A stretch of DNA of 64,000 nt from Mycolicibacterium phocaicum (GCF_010731115.1 NZ_AP022616.1:5642001-5706000); one strand, 5' to 3'; shown: positions 55,266-64,000, counted from the first letter of the stretch. Numbers and translations are program-made. The notes: generated from the sequence alone by a model not told the origin.

Positions 55266-55744
55266 AAAGGCTTGTGATCGTTGGGGTTACGCTGGTGATA
55301 GGAACGGAACTGCTCATCCTGCTCCTCGGAGATCGCGGCGCAGTCGGGTGGGTTTCCGCGGTGGCGGCGGTGCTCGTGCTGTTGGCTGTCCGGCGCCGGC
55401 TCGTCGACCGCGGACCGAGATTCGTCGAGCCGGCCATCAACGACGCGGAAGCATCGTTGCGGGACTGGATCGTTCGCACCGAAACGCTGATCCAGTGGTC
55501 GGAGACGACGCGCGGCGACTGGGATCACCACCTGCGGCCCACGTTGGCGCGGGAGTTCTTCATGGCCACCGGCCCGCAGCAGGCCAAAGACCCGGCCGCG
55601 ATGCAGGCCACCGGCCGGATGGTGTTCGGGGATCAATTGTGGCAGTGGGTGGATCCGCACGACGTCCGTCGGTCCAGCCGTGACGAGCCCGGGCCGGGCC
55701 GGGCCACGCTCGATGAAATCCTGCACCGATTGGAGCGGCTATGA
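55262..55744 (+). CDS. Small membrane protein of the MoxR cluster (Rv3165c-like)
   Basis: The 160-residue protein has two N-terminal helices (about 5-22 and 28-44) and a cytosolic domain of about 115 residues. Length and order equal M. tuberculosis Rv3165c. It is coupled by 4-nt overlaps to the genes on both sides. The function is unknown. Confidence 0.85.
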   Translation: MKRLVIVGVTLVIGTELLILLLGDRGAVGWVSAVAAVLVLLAVRRRLVDRGPRFVEPAINDAEASLRDWIVRTETLIQWSETTRGDWDHHLRPTLAREFFMATGPQQAKDPAAMQATGRMVFGDQLWQWVDPHDVRRSSRDEPGPGRATLDEILHRLERL

Positions 55745-56709
55745 CGATGCCGGCGGAGCTGACGACAGCTCACTCCGAGGCGGTGCTCGACGAGATCGAG
55801 CGCGTGGTGGTGGGCAAGCGTGCCGCGCTGACGCTCATCCTGACCGCCGTGCTCGGGGGTGGCCATGTGCTCATCGAGGACCTCCCGGGGCTGGGGAAGA
55901 CGTTGATAGCCAAGTCTTTTGCCCGAGCGCTGGGCTTGTCGTTCACCCGTGTGCAGTTCACCCCGGACCTGCTGCCCGCCGATCTGCTCGGCTCGACCAT
56001 CTACGACATGCAGTCCGGCCGGTTCGAGTTCCGGCGCGGCCCGATCTTCACCAACCTGCTGCTGGGCGACGAGATCAACCGGACGCCGCCCAAGACCCAG
56101 GCCGCACTGCTGGAGGCCATGGCCGAAAGGCAGGTGAGCATCGACGGCGAAACCCACCGGCTGCCGGCGCCATTCATCGTTCTCGCCACGGACAACCCCA
56201 TCGAGTACGAGGGCACCTATCCGCTGCCGGAGGCCCAGCTCGACAGGTTCGCGGTCAGAGTCGAACTGAAGTACCTGTCAGGTGCGGACGAAACGGTGAT
56301 GCTGCGACGCCGTCTCGAACGCGGTTCGGCCGAACCGACAGTGAATCAGATTGTCGATGCTCACGATCTGCTCGCCATGCGCGAGTCGGTCGAGCAGGTG
56401 ACGGTGCACGACGACGTCCTGCACTACGTGGTGTCACTGGCGGCGGCCAGTCGCAGCCACCCGCAGGTGGTCGTCGGAGCCAGCCCCCGGGCCGAACTCG
56501 ATCTGGTTCAGCTGGCGCGGGCGCGCGCCCTGCTGTTCGGCCGGGACTACGTGATCCCAGAGGACGTCAAAGCGCTTGCGATCCCGGTGATTTCGCACCG
56601 GATCAGCCTCAAACCGGAGATGTGGGTACGCAGCGTCCACGGCAGCGACATCGTGGCACAGTTGCTGCAACGCCTGCCCGTGCCGCGGACCCGTGGTGGG
56701 CCGTCGTGA
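55741..56709 (+). CDS. moxR3: MoxR-family AAA+ ATPase (MoxR3-like)
   Basis: The 322-residue ATPase has Walker A DLPGLGKTLIAKSFA, Walker B LLGDEINRTPPKTQ, sensor 1 ATDNPIEYEGTYPLPEAQLD and a C-terminal lid. MoxR proteins act as chaperones that mature or activate enzyme complexes with DUF58/VWA partners. Gene order matches the M. tuberculosis moxR3 cluster (Rv3166c-Rv3162c), hence the symbol. It overlaps both neighbours by 4 nt. Confidence 0.9.
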   Translation: MTMPAELTTAHSEAVLDEIERVVVGKRAALTLILTAVLGGGHVLIEDLPGLGKTLIAKSFARALGLSFTRVQFTPDLLPADLLGSTIYDMQSGRFEFRRGPIFTNLLLGDEINRTPPKTQAALLEAMAERQVSIDGETHRLPAPFIVLATDNPIEYEGTYPLPEAQLDRFAVRVELKYLSGADETVMLRRRLERGSAEPTVNQIVDAHDLLAMRESVEQVTVHDDVLHYVVSLAAASRSHPQVVVGASPRAELDLVQLARARALLFGRDYVIPEDVKALAIPVISHRISLKPEMWVRSVHGSDIVAQLLQRLPVPRTRGGPS

Positions 56710-57962
56710 CGACGGCGACCGAACCACGCGAAGTCGAATTACGTTGGCGTGCCTCGTCACTCACGAAGGCTATCGCCACCTGCGCCGGCATCGCCCTCGC
56801 CGCGGCCGTGCTGTTCGGCCGGTGGCAGCTCGTCGCCTTCGCCGCGCCCTTGCTTGGTGTGCTGTGCTCGATCAGTTGGCAGCGCCCGTCCGTCAAGGTG
56901 TACGTACACGGGCGGCCCGGCCTGACGCGGTGCTTCGAGACCGACGAGACGCAGCTGACGGTGTGGGTGACGACGGACGCGCCGACTGTCGCGGCCGAGG
57001 TGACGGTGTCCGTCGAATCAGGAATGGACGTCGAGGTTCTCGACGGCAGCGCCGGGTCGTTGAAGACTGTCGCGGTGCGGGCCGAGCGCTGGGGCAGGTA
57101 TCCGATTCAGGCCCGGGTCGACGCCGTGGCGGGCGGGGGACTGCTGGCCGGGACCGGCACCGTCGAAGCCGCCGAAGTGTTCGTATTTCCCGTCGCGCCG
57201 CCTCAATCGACACCGATACCGCGCATCGAATTGCCCGACCGGCTCGGCACGCACCTCACCCGTCACGTCGGACCGGGCGTCGAGTACGCGGACGTCCGTG
57301 CCTACCTTCCCGGCGACCAGCTGCGCACCATCAACTGGCCGGTGAGCGCGCGCCGGGGCCGGCTTCATGTCACCGAACGGTTGACCCACCGTGCCGCCGA
57401 CGTGGTCGTGCTCATCGACACCAGCCTGCAGCCTTTCGGCCCGGCCTCCGCCGCGATGGAGCGGGTCGTGCTCGGCGCCGCGCAGGTGGTGCAGAGCGCG
57501 CTGCGGAACGGTGACCGTGCCGGCATCGTCGCGCTCGGTAGCGCTCGGCCGCGGTGGATCGGTGCGGACATCGGCCAGCGCCAGTTCTACCGCGTGCTCG
57601 ATGCGGCGCTGTGTGTGGGGAGCGAATACGAAATCAGCACAGGCACATTGGCGCCGCGCGTGGCCGTGCCGCCGGGCGCGATCGTGTTCGCGTTCTCGAC
57701 GTTGCTCGACACCGCGTTCGCACTGGCGCTCACCGAATTGCGGAACCGCCGGCACACCGTCGTTGCGGTCGATGTGCTGGAAGGATCCCCGTTCGATGCC
57801 GAGCAGGACTCGACGCTGTCCCGAATGTGGGCGTTGCAGCGCCACGCGATGTACCGCGACATGGGGATCGTCGGTGTCGACGTCGTGCCTTGGCCGTCGA
57901 GTGTCACCCTCGACCAGGCGCTGCGGTTGATGCCGGTACGCCGACGGGCTGTGCGGCGGTGA
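56706..57962 (+). CDS. DUF58 protein of the MoxR cluster (Rv3163c-like)
   Basis: The 418-residue protein has two membrane helices at about 20-55 and a beta region. The DUF58 signature GVEYADVRAYLPGDQLRTIN and a degenerate VWA domain (VVVLIDTSLQPFG) follow. The VWA MIDAS would need DxSxS, but here it reads DTSLQ, so metal binding is doubtful. The GTG overlaps the moxR stop. It is the typical partner of MoxR. Confidence 0.88.
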   Translation: MTTATEPREVELRWRASSLTKAIATCAGIALAAAVLFGRWQLVAFAAPLLGVLCSISWQRPSVKVYVHGRPGLTRCFETDETQLTVWVTTDAPTVAAEVTVSVESGMDVEVLDGSAGSLKTVAVRAERWGRYPIQARVDAVAGGGLLAGTGTVEAAEVFVFPVAPPQSTPIPRIELPDRLGTHLTRHVGPGVEYADVRAYLPGDQLRTINWPVSARRGRLHVTERLTHRAADVVVLIDTSLQPFGPASAAMERVVLGAAQVVQSALRNGDRAGIVALGSARPRWIGADIGQRQFYRVLDAALCVGSEYEISTGTLAPRVAVPPGAIVFAFSTLLDTAFALALTELRNRRHTVVAVDVLEGSPFDAEQDSTLSRMWALQRHAMYRDMGIVGVDVVPWPSSVTLDQALRLMPVRRRAVRR

Positions 57963-57966
57963 CGCG

Positions 57967-58431
57967 ATGACGACCGAGATGACAACCCGGCTGGATCAGC
58001 CTGGCGCCCGGACACTTTCGATCGGCTTCGGCCTCCTCATGGTCGTGGTGGCCGGTGTTCAGGCCCAAGGCGCGGCCGTCGTCGTTTCGGTGCTGGCACT
58101 GACGGCGGTGGTTGCCGGGTTTGTGTTTCGGGCCGCGGCGACGGCGGCTGTGCTGCTCACGGTCGTGGTGATGGCGGTGTCCGACTCGCCACCGTTGGTC
58201 GCGGCGCTATCGGGCCTGTGTGCGGCCGCGTATCTGCTGTTGCGGCATGCGGCGGGCTCCGGTGTGGTCACCACCACCGGGCCGACATTGATTGCCATGC
58301 TTGGCTTTACCCTCGCCGGGGTGGTCGCCACCGCGGTGAGTCTGGACCTGCCGTGGTTGCCGCTGCTCGCGCCGCCGGCGGTGGTGATCTACGTGTTGGC
58401 CTTGATTCCTCATAGTTCCGCGGCACCGTAA
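57967..58431 (+). CDS. Small integral membrane protein of the MoxR cluster (Rv3162c-like)
   Basis: The 154-residue protein has about five membrane segments and no polar domain. It starts 5 nt after the DUF58 stop and is the final gene of the operon. It converges on the monooxygenase gene with a 12-nt gap. The function is unknown. Confidence 0.82.
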   Translation: MTTEMTTRLDQPGARTLSIGFGLLMVVVAGVQAQGAAVVVSVLALTAVVAGFVFRAAATAAVLLTVVVMAVSDSPPLVAALSGLCAAAYLLLRHAAGSGVVTTTGPTLIAMLGFTLAGVVATAVSLDLPWLPLLAPPAVVIYVLALIPHSSAAP

Positions 58432-58443
58432 CAACGTCGGCGA

Positions 58444-59595
58444 TCAGGTGTTCAACAACACTTCGGTCAGCCGCAGCGCGACTCTCGCGCGCCGGGAGGC
58501 GAGCTGCCGCGCTGAGCGCTGAATCTCCGCCGTCTGTTCGGTCCGGATGGTCTGGTAGCGCTGGAGTGCTGCGGCGACATCACCATTCTGAGCCTCGGTC
58601 AGTTGACGCGCGAGCTCGGCACCGTCCTGGATCGCCTGATTGGCACCCTGCCCGCCAAAGGGCGTCATCGGATGCGCGGCATCACCGAGCAGGGCGATAC
58701 GTGCCGTCGTCCACTGGTCGATGGGGTCGCGGTCGTAGACCGGATGCATGTACACCGGACCGATTGCGCCGCGGATCAGCTCGCCCACGACGGGTTCGAA
58801 ATCGTCGAATTGCGTTGCCAACGCTGCCAAATCCGCGCGCGCCGACCACAGGTGCAGCGGTGGTTCGTCGACACCGAGGGTGGCGTCGATCGCCACCTGC
58901 CGGCCCGCGCGCACCGGCATCGCGATGACGTGTTTGGCGTAGTCGGCCGAATGCCACGAGCGCAGCCGGTCGTTGGGGCGGCCGCCGAAGCGGTCGACGG
59001 GACTGACCGCACGGAAGATCACCGAACCGCAGTAGTGGATTTCGTCATCGCTGAAGAGCCCGCGCACGGTGGAGCGCAGCCCGTCGGCGCCGATCACCAG
59101 CGGAGCCCGCAGGTCGGTGCCGTCGGCGAAAGTAAGCGCGACGTGATCGTCATGCTCGACGAGCCCGGTCAGTTGATGGCGCAGGCGAATTCGGTCGCGG
59201 CCGAGGTGCGCCACCATCAGGGCATGCAGATCGGCCCGGTGCACGGTGCGCGGCGACAACTCGGCATCCGCGTATCCGAACCGGCCGTGCTCAGAACCGA
59301 TTTCGGGGATCGTCGCGTAGTCGGTGACGGACTCTACGTGACCGGCCTGGTCGTGCGTCTCGAAATACCGCGTCGCCGAGGATATCTGGTTGAACTGCTC
59401 GAGCATGCCCCATTCGCCGAACTGCCTCAGCGTCGGTGGCGAGATGCCGAGCGGTCCGCCGACCTCGCCGAGCGCACGGGTCTTGTCTACCACGATGACG
59501 TGGTGGCCGCTGTGCCGCAAGGCAATCGCCGCGGCGAGTCCGCCGAGCCCGGCGCCGACGATGACGATGGGTGCGGTGCTGGTGTGGTCTGACAC
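58444..59595 (-). CDS. FAD-dependent class A monooxygenase
   Basis: The 383-residue PHBH-fold flavoprotein has VIVGAGLGGLAAAIALR, GADGLRSTVRG and GDAAHPMTPFGGQGANQA, the three FAD/NAD(P)H motifs of aromatic hydroxylases. It probably hydroxylates an aromatic or heterocyclic small molecule using NAD(P)H and O2. The GTG at 59595 follows AGAAAGG. It is the last gene of a three-gene minus-strand operon after an MFS exporter and an SBP-like protein, with 13 nt before it. Confidence 0.88.
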   Translation of the reverse strand: MSDHTSTAPIVIVGAGLGGLAAAIALRHSGHHVIVVDKTRALGEVGGPLGISPPTLRQFGEWGMLEQFNQISSATRYFETHDQAGHVESVTDYATIPEIGSEHGRFGYADAELSPRTVHRADLHALMVAHLGRDRIRLRHQLTGLVEHDDHVALTFADGTDLRAPLVIGADGLRSTVRGLFSDDEIHYCGSVIFRAVSPVDRFGGRPNDRLRSWHSADYAKHVIAMPVRAGRQVAIDATLGVDEPPLHLWSARADLAALATQFDDFEPVVGELIRGAIGPVYMHPVYDRDPIDQWTTARIALLGDAAHPMTPFGGQGANQAIQDGAELARQLTEAQNGDVAAALQRYQTIRTEQTAEIQRSARQLASRRARVALRLTEVLLNT

Positions 59596-59608
59596 GGCAT
59601 GTGCCTTT

Positions 59609-60913
59609 CTACAGATTGGTGAAGCGCGCCAGGCCCTCGGCATCGAGGGCGAGCCGGGGCACGGTGTCTGGTCGGTGGCTGACGACGGTCCGCACGTTGC
59701 CGATCGGCAGCCACAGCCCGTCGTGAACGAGCCGGCGCTGGATGTCGTGCACCAGCTTTTGGCGTTCGGTGGGGTCAGGGCAGTGCAATTGCGCGTCGAG
59801 CAGGTCGTCGAGGTGATCGCGTTCGGTGCGGCACATCGCGTTGCGCTGATCGACCGCGAACTGATAGCGCAGCGCATCGGGATCGATTGCGGTGTAATAG
59901 AAGAACCGGAAATCGTAGGTCCCCGTCTGCTGGCGCGACCGGAGTTCGCCGAACTCGACGTCGCGGAGTGCCAGCTCGATGCCGTGGTCGGCCCATTGTT
60001 CTGCAATGGCCGACAACAGTTCGCGGTCGATCGGGGAGAACGAACTGTTGAACACCACCTCGAACCGCAACCCCTCGGCGCCGGCGGCTTCGAGCAGTCG
60101 CCGTGCCGTCGCCGGATCGTGCCGAAGCTGCGCGGAGCAGTCGAGGTGGTGCAGCGCGGTCGGCGTCAGCACCGAGTTTGCGACGGTGTAGCCGCACGAC
60201 TGCAGAATCGGGCGTAGTCGCTCGCGGTGGATCAGCAGCGACAGCGCGCGCCGGATTCGGGGATCGGCGAGCGGACCGCGGGAGACGTTGGGGCACAAGC
60301 CATAACTGATTCCCGGGTGGTGGATTTCGGCGGTGAGAAAGCCGGCTGTGGCACCGGCGCGCACGTCGGCCGGTCCGTCGTAACCCGCGCCGAACAATAG
60401 GCGGTGCCTGCCATTGGTGAGGCATCCCGTATCTACCGGCACCCACGCCCCAGTGCCCAGGCGCACGTCACCGGCAGACGGCTTGCTGGCCGCCAGGTTC
60501 ACGCCGGCCAGGCTGTGCAGGAACGCGGCGTTGTGCCGCTCGAACCGGAACACGACGGTATCGCCGTGCGATTCGACAGCGGACAGTCCGGCGAGCGCAG
60601 CAACAGCCGACGGCAGGGGAGTGCTGGCCGCGAGATCAGTCATGATGTCGCAGAAGCTGTTTCGGACGAGGTCGGCGGTCAGCGGGACGCCGTCGGAGAA
60701 CCGTCGGCCGGGCGCAATGGTCAATTCCACCGTGAGCGGATCGGGACGCGACCAGACCGACGCCAGCCACGGCCGCACCTGCGCGGTGACCGGGTCGACG
60801 TCGACGAGGCTCTCGAATACCTGTCGCACATAGGTTTTCGAGATTCCGTTGTAGGCCAGTCGGGGGTCCGTGGTGAGCTGCCCGGGCGGCCAGACGAAAA
60901 CGATGTCGCGCAT
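59609..60913 (-). CDS. Family 5 solute-binding-like protein without signal peptide
   Basis: The 434-residue protein has the family 5 SBP fold (FESLVDVDPVTAQVRPWLA, RFSDGVPLTADLVRNSF, DPRIRRALSLLIHRE). It starts directly with MRDIVFVWPPGQL and has no signal peptide or lipobox. Upstream sequence in this frame codes for the MFS protein, so no leader is hidden. Known leaderless relatives are the ligand domains of SgrR-type regulators, but no DNA-binding domain is present. It should act in the cytoplasm. The ATG overlaps the MFS stop. Confidence 0.85.
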   Translation of the reverse strand: MRDIVFVWPPGQLTTDPRLAYNGISKTYVRQVFESLVDVDPVTAQVRPWLASVWSRPDPLTVELTIAPGRRFSDGVPLTADLVRNSFCDIMTDLAASTPLPSAVAALAGLSAVESHGDTVVFRFERHNAAFLHSLAGVNLAASKPSAGDVRLGTGAWVPVDTGCLTNGRHRLLFGAGYDGPADVRAGATAGFLTAEIHHPGISYGLCPNVSRGPLADPRIRRALSLLIHRERLRPILQSCGYTVANSVLTPTALHHLDCSAQLRHDPATARRLLEAAGAEGLRFEVVFNSSFSPIDRELLSAIAEQWADHGIELALRDVEFGELRSRQQTGTYDFRFFYYTAIDPDALRYQFAVDQRNAMCRTERDHLDDLLDAQLHCPDPTERQKLVHDIQRRLVHDGLWLPIGNVRTVVSHRPDTVPRLALDAEGLARFTNL

Positions 60914-62241
60914 CACCGCCGGACCTCTACACGAGTGACCGGCCGTGCCGCGACGGATGCAATGAGGCCGGCGGCGGCGATCGACACCCCGGCGAAGACG
61001 AACAGGCGGTGCGCACTCTCGAAGCCGCCGATTGCCGTCGCGCCGACCGACACCCCGATGGCCGCCCCCAACGCCCGCAGGTAGTGGTACACCGCCGAAT
61101 CAAACGTGACCCGAACGGAATTCGTCAGTACGTTCGTGGCCAGTGAACTCCATAGGAAGCCCATGGCGCCGCCCATCACCGTGGCGCCGATCAGCAACGA
61201 ACCCATCTCGTCGGCGGTCACTGCGACCCAGCAACCGGCCAGCGCCAGGCACGCCGCGCCGTAACCCACCAGCCGGATGTTCTTCGCGGTATCGCCGGGA
61301 CGGCCGAACTTCGAAATCGGCAGCAGGCCCGCGACCACCGCCATGGGTACCAGAACGAGCGCGGCCCGGTAGGAGCTGAACGATTGCATCCGTTGCAGGA
61401 CATAGATCACCACCAGGGTGAAGACGTTGGTCGCGATGCCCGCCACGAACACGATGATGAGGCTGCGGTACAGCACTGGCCGCCGGCCTCCGTCTCCCGC
61501 CGACGATCGGCAGGTGCCGATGACCACGACGCCCAGCCCCGTCGCCAGCGCGCTGAGCAGGACCTTGGTCGCTGGCTCGCTGGCCGCCCCGATCGCGAGG
61601 AAGATGACGACCTGCGCCAGGCCGACACCGATGATCAAACCCCCGCCCCGGCGGGAGTTCTCGGCCGTGGCGTCGGGCTCAGGTGCCCTGCCATGTGCGC
61701 CCCACGCCAGCAGTGGAATCGACACGATGGTGGTCAGCACTGTCTCGTACGGGAAGGCTCGCCAGCCCCACGTGTCGTTGAGTACCGCGGTGATCAACGG
61801 CGAACACAGCGCCGATGCTGACACCACCAGACCCCAGGTGCCCAGGAAGGCCGTGTGGTGATCGGGATAGAACTGCTGCCGTGCGATCCGGAACAACTGC
61901 GGTGCCAGTACGGCCGACGTAGCGCCCTGCAGGAACCGGACGAGGACGAGTACAGAGAACGACGGGCTGAGGCTGGCGGCGATGCCGAGTACCGCGAGCG
62001 CTGCTGAACTGACGTAGAACGTGGTGATCGGCCGGCAGCGGTGCAGCCGCAGGCCGGCCGGCAGCAGGGTCGCGCAGAAACCGGCCAGGAAAGCCACGCC
62101 GACGTACGCGGCACGGCCGTAGGGCAGATGGAAGAAGTCCGCGATCGACGCGTTCAGGAGAACGGTCGCGGAGGAATTCGAATAGAGGGTGTACTCAGCG
62201 AGGTACAGCGACGCCGCAACGGCATAGAGAGATGGCTTCAT
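60913..62241 (-). CDS. MFS transporter
   Basis: The 442-residue protein has about 12 membrane helices and major facilitator layout, with an Arg-rich loop after helix 2 (LLPAGLRLHRCRP). VLVLVRFLQGATSAVLAPQLF marks helix 4. It resembles DHA-type exporters, but substrate prediction is not possible. It heads the MFS-SBP-monooxygenase operon. A -10 TATAGT lies about 170 bp upstream, implying a long leader. Confidence 0.88.
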   Translation of the reverse strand: MKPSLYAVAASLYLAEYTLYSNSSATVLLNASIADFFHLPYGRAAYVGVAFLAGFCATLLPAGLRLHRCRPITTFYVSSAALAVLGIAASLSPSFSVLVLVRFLQGATSAVLAPQLFRIARQQFYPDHHTAFLGTWGLVVSASALCSPLITAVLNDTWGWRAFPYETVLTTIVSIPLLAWGAHGRAPEPDATAENSRRGGGLIIGVGLAQVVIFLAIGAASEPATKVLLSALATGLGVVVIGTCRSSAGDGGRRPVLYRSLIIVFVAGIATNVFTLVVIYVLQRMQSFSSYRAALVLVPMAVVAGLLPISKFGRPGDTAKNIRLVGYGAACLALAGCWVAVTADEMGSLLIGATVMGGAMGFLWSSLATNVLTNSVRVTFDSAVYHYLRALGAAIGVSVGATAIGGFESAHRLFVFAGVSIAAAGLIASVAARPVTRVEVRR

Positions 62242-62587
62242 TTCTCATCACAGGAAAAGGGAACGTTCGGGCAGCGAGAATCAGCGCGCGAATTTGTTCA
62301 GCGGCGCCAGGCGGGCGCGGTTCCAGATCGAGGAGAGAAAAGACGGGGTGCACGACGAGTACGCCCGCACCATGGGTGCGGGAGCCTGGTCAGAACGAGC
62401 ACCCACGCGGGCGACTATACCGGGCGGCGCCCGCTGGACCCCGTTGCGTGAGGTCGAAATCCCGAGGATGAGGTTTGCCGGAAACGCGCCACGGCGAGGT
62501 GTGTGGACGGGATACTGATTGCTGAACGGCTGGTATTTGCTGGTCAGGCGTTTGTCTTACTTTCCTGCATGCAGGTAAGATGCGTAG
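62242..62587. promoter_or_regulatory. Divergent region, MFS operon / cutinase
   Basis: These 346 bp hold a minus-strand -10 (TATAGT at 62419-62414) for the MFS operon and a leader of about 165 nt. The leader has a hairpin with 8-bp arms around the sequence CCCGCACC...GGTGCGGG near 62365-62383. On the right are the cutinase -10 (TACTTT at 62558-62563) and a palindromic operator. I found no match to a known riboswitch. Confidence 0.5.
62564..62575. promoter_or_regulatory. 12-bp perfect palindrome, probable operator of the cutinase gene
   Basis: CCTGCATGCAGG is a perfect palindrome. It begins right after the -10 TACTTT and ends 12 nt before the ATG, so it covers the expected transcription start. 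Flanking CTTAC and TAAG extend the symmetry imperfectly. A repressor bound here would block transcription. Confidence 0.55.
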
Positions 62588-63445
62588 ATGCTGATTCGCC
62601 AACTCCGTAGCTCCGGCGTTGCCGGCGCTGCGGTGCTGCTGACCGTCACGGCCCCGCTCATCATCACGGGTGCGACTCCGGTGGCTGCTGCCGACGACTG
62701 CCCCGACGCCGAAGTCATCTTTGCGCGCGGGACCGATGAGCCGGCGGGGATGGGCCGGGTCGGTGATGCCCTCGTCGACTCGCTGCGTAAGCAGGCCAGT
62801 GGCCTGATCATCCGGTCGTACGCGGTCGACTACAAGGCCACCATCACACAGCGGCACAGTGGTGAGGGCGCCAAGGATGCGATCGAACACATCAAATCCA
62901 CCGCGGCCGCCTGTCCCAACACCAAGATCGTTCTGGGCGGCTATTCGCAGGGCGCGAGTGTGGTCAACATTGTGGCCGGTTTCTCCGGTATCAACTGGGG
63001 TAGCCCGCTGCCGCCCGAGTACACGAAGAACATCGCGGCCGTTGCGACGTTCGGCAATCAGGCCGACCGTACCGACGGAGCGCCACCAACTCAGAATTCG
63101 CCGCTGAGTCCCAAAGCGATCGACCTGTGTAATCCTGCCGACCCGATCTGTCACGCCGGTGCGGGCAATTCCTGGAGCGGTCATACACAGGGTTACGTCC
63201 CTGCGTACACCGATCAGGCCGCGGCCTTCATCGTGTCCAAGCTTCTCGCCGGTTCTCCTCGGACAACGCCCGGGTACGGGGCGCTGCCGGGTCCGCCGCC
63301 GGGGTATGGCGCACTGCCCGGCCCGCCGCCGGGGTACGACCCGCAATCGGGCTATGGCCTGCAGCCGCCCAGCGCGGTCCCGTCGACCGCACCCACGTCA
63401 ACGCCCGTGCCGGCGTCGCCGTCTCCGGTACCCGGTTTGGTCTGA
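62588..63445 (+). CDS. Secreted cutinase-family esterase with Pro/Gly-rich tail
   Basis: The 285-residue protein has a signal peptide (cleavage likely after VAAA, near residue 35) and the cutinase catalytic triad: S120 in GGYSQG, D185 in NPADP and H199 in SGHTQGY. Four Cys (38, 109, 181, 188) fit the two family disulfides. Residues 228-285 are a Pro/Gly-rich tail with repeated [10 protein letters not shown] units. Cutinase-like proteins hydrolyse esters and lipids outside the cell. A palindromic operator precedes the gene. Confidence 0.93.
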   Translation: MLIRQLRSSGVAGAAVLLTVTAPLIITGATPVAAADDCPDAEVIFARGTDEPAGMGRVGDALVDSLRKQASGLIIRSYAVDYKATITQRHSGEGAKDAIEHIKSTAAACPNTKIVLGGYSQGASVVNIVAGFSGINWGSPLPPEYTKNIAAVATFGNQADRTDGAPPTQNSPLSPKAIDLCNPADPICHAGAGNSWSGHTQGYVPAYTDQAAAFIVSKLLAGSPRTTPGYGALPGPPPGYGALPGPPPGYDPQSGYGLQPPSAVPSTAPTSTPVPASPSPVPGLV

Positions 63446-63717
63446 CAGCTATGTGGTTGGGCGGCAGGGTATTTGACCTCGTTGGCCTTGACGCTACGAC
63501 CGAAGCACGCACGCGTGGCACCAGAGTTACTGTGGGGCAAGGGGTCTGGCTCGCCGCGGGATTTACGTTGCTGGCTAAATGACGACGAAAACCCTTGAGC
63601 TGTAAGCACGGCAAAGTCCTGAAGAATTGCTGTACGTAGCGCATTGTGCGGCGTACGCTTTCCCCAGCTGCGCCGGGTGCGGCCTGCCTCGGCGCAGTGC
63701 GAACTTCGGGAGCAACC
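63446..63717. other. Intergenic region before the last gene
   Basis: These 272 bp contain an 8-bp inverted repeat (63668-63675 with 63690-63697) about 20 bp before the next start. No other gene or clear promoter was seen. Confidence 0.45.
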
Positions 63718-64000
63718 ATGTTGGCCCAGGGATTTGATGTCGTCATCGTCGGCGCTCGATGTGCCGGCTCGCCGCTGGCCACGATGCTGGCGCGGCAGGG
63801 TGTGAACGTTGCGGTACTCGAACGCGCGACATTTCCGCGAGACACCCTGTCGACCCACATCTTCGAGGCCGACGGGTTGGCTTTCCTCGATCGGCTCGGC
63901 GTGACGGATCAGCTGCACGCAACCGGTGCGCCGTTCATGATGCGGTCCAATTCCCGCGCCGAGGACTTCCGATTCAATGTCGAATGGCCACAACGCGCAG
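63718..64000 (+). CDS. FAD-dependent oxidoreductase (geranylgeranyl-reductase-like), 5' part
   Basis: The frame opens at an ATG with GGGAG 5-9 nt upstream and runs off the window after 94 codons. FDVVIVGARCAGSPLATMLA is an FAD-binding Rossmann motif. VLERATFPRDTLSTHIFEADGL is typical of the geranylgeranyl-reductase/halogenase-like flavoprotein group. The substrate is unknown. Confidence 0.85.
   Translation, partial: MLAQGFDVVIVGARCAGSPLATMLARQGVNVAVLERATFPRDTLSTHIFEADGLAFLDRLGVTDQLHATGAPFMMRSNSRAEDFRFNVEWPQRA

Noticed and set aside
62242-62420. Possible riboswitch in the MFS leader
   Set aside because: I compared it by eye with the mycobacterial SAM-IV riboswitch core that I remember and found no match. 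Only a simple hairpin is supported.

Overview
The window is chromosomal DNA from a high-GC actinobacterium and almost certainly from a mycobacterium, most likely a rapid grower (Mycolicibacterium type). Several mycobacterial markers support this: SigH/RshA, PdtaS, WhiB1, WhiB7, the 24-residue ribosomal protein bL37, mycoredoxin, AdnAB, UvrD2 with a tetracysteine motif, an MmpS-like protein and a cutinase. From the left edge to about 47.2 kb, gene order follows the Mycobacterium tuberculosis block running from the ybaK remnants and sigH (Rv3223c) down to Rv3193c, as I remember that genome. The plus strand here corresponds to the 'c' strand there. Several cassettes are inserted relative to that order. 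No insertion sequence, prophage, CRISPR array or rRNA was seen.

Layout. 0-4.2 kb: redox stress and signalling genes (partial ybaK, sigH-rshA, bL37, a biotinyl protein, pdtaS, whiB1). 4.3-10.7 kb: a diacylglycerol-kinase-like protein, a YchJ-like protein, a second-type aroQ with a small membrane protein, and a coupled pair made of an MscS channel with a cNMP-type domain and a cyclase-like membrane sensor. 10.2-16.1 kb: GNAT, entC and gpm2 in one operon, a ParA-like ATPase, a membrane-anchored propeller protein and rhlE. 16.4-23 kb: a ferritin-like protein, an MmpS-like protein, DUF3107, TetR, DUF3152, moeZ and a TIGR02569 protein. 23-26.9 kb: a translationally coupled permease, yeast-type cytosine deaminase and Fe(II) dioxygenase operon, then an alkyltransferase-like protein and lipV.

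27-40.7 kb: DNA repair and intrinsic resistance (adnA-adnB, DoxX, K+ channel, nudC, mycoredoxin, uvrD2, and whiB7 with an attenuator leader, facing an ABC1-type kinase). 40.7-47.2 kb: an orphan ThiF/TOMM-like protein, a DUF2342 protein, a PDZ/Lon-type protease and a large UPF0182 membrane protein. 47.3-52.8 kb: initiator tRNA and a complete dipeptide/oligopeptide ABC operon. 53-58.4 kb: a diguanylate-cyclase gene broken by an amber codon, then a MoxR/DUF58 operon. 58.4 kb to the end: an FAD monooxygenase, leaderless-protein SBP and MFS operon, a cutinase, and the start of another FAD oxidoreductase.

How the genes work together. The left part is a thiol, redox and genome-maintenance neighbourhood: SigH/RshA senses oxidation, WhiB1 and WhiB7 are Fe-S regulators, Mrx1 and NudC deal with thiol and nucleotide stress, and AdnAB and UvrD2 repair breaks. 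Many genes carry a TANNNT -10 element 6-8 nt before the start codon, which is the arrangement of leaderless mycobacterial transcripts. The least explained items are the degenerate cyclase/channel pair, the pyrimidine-base operon, the orphan TOMM-like protein, the SBP without a signal peptide, and the amber-interrupted GGDEF gene.
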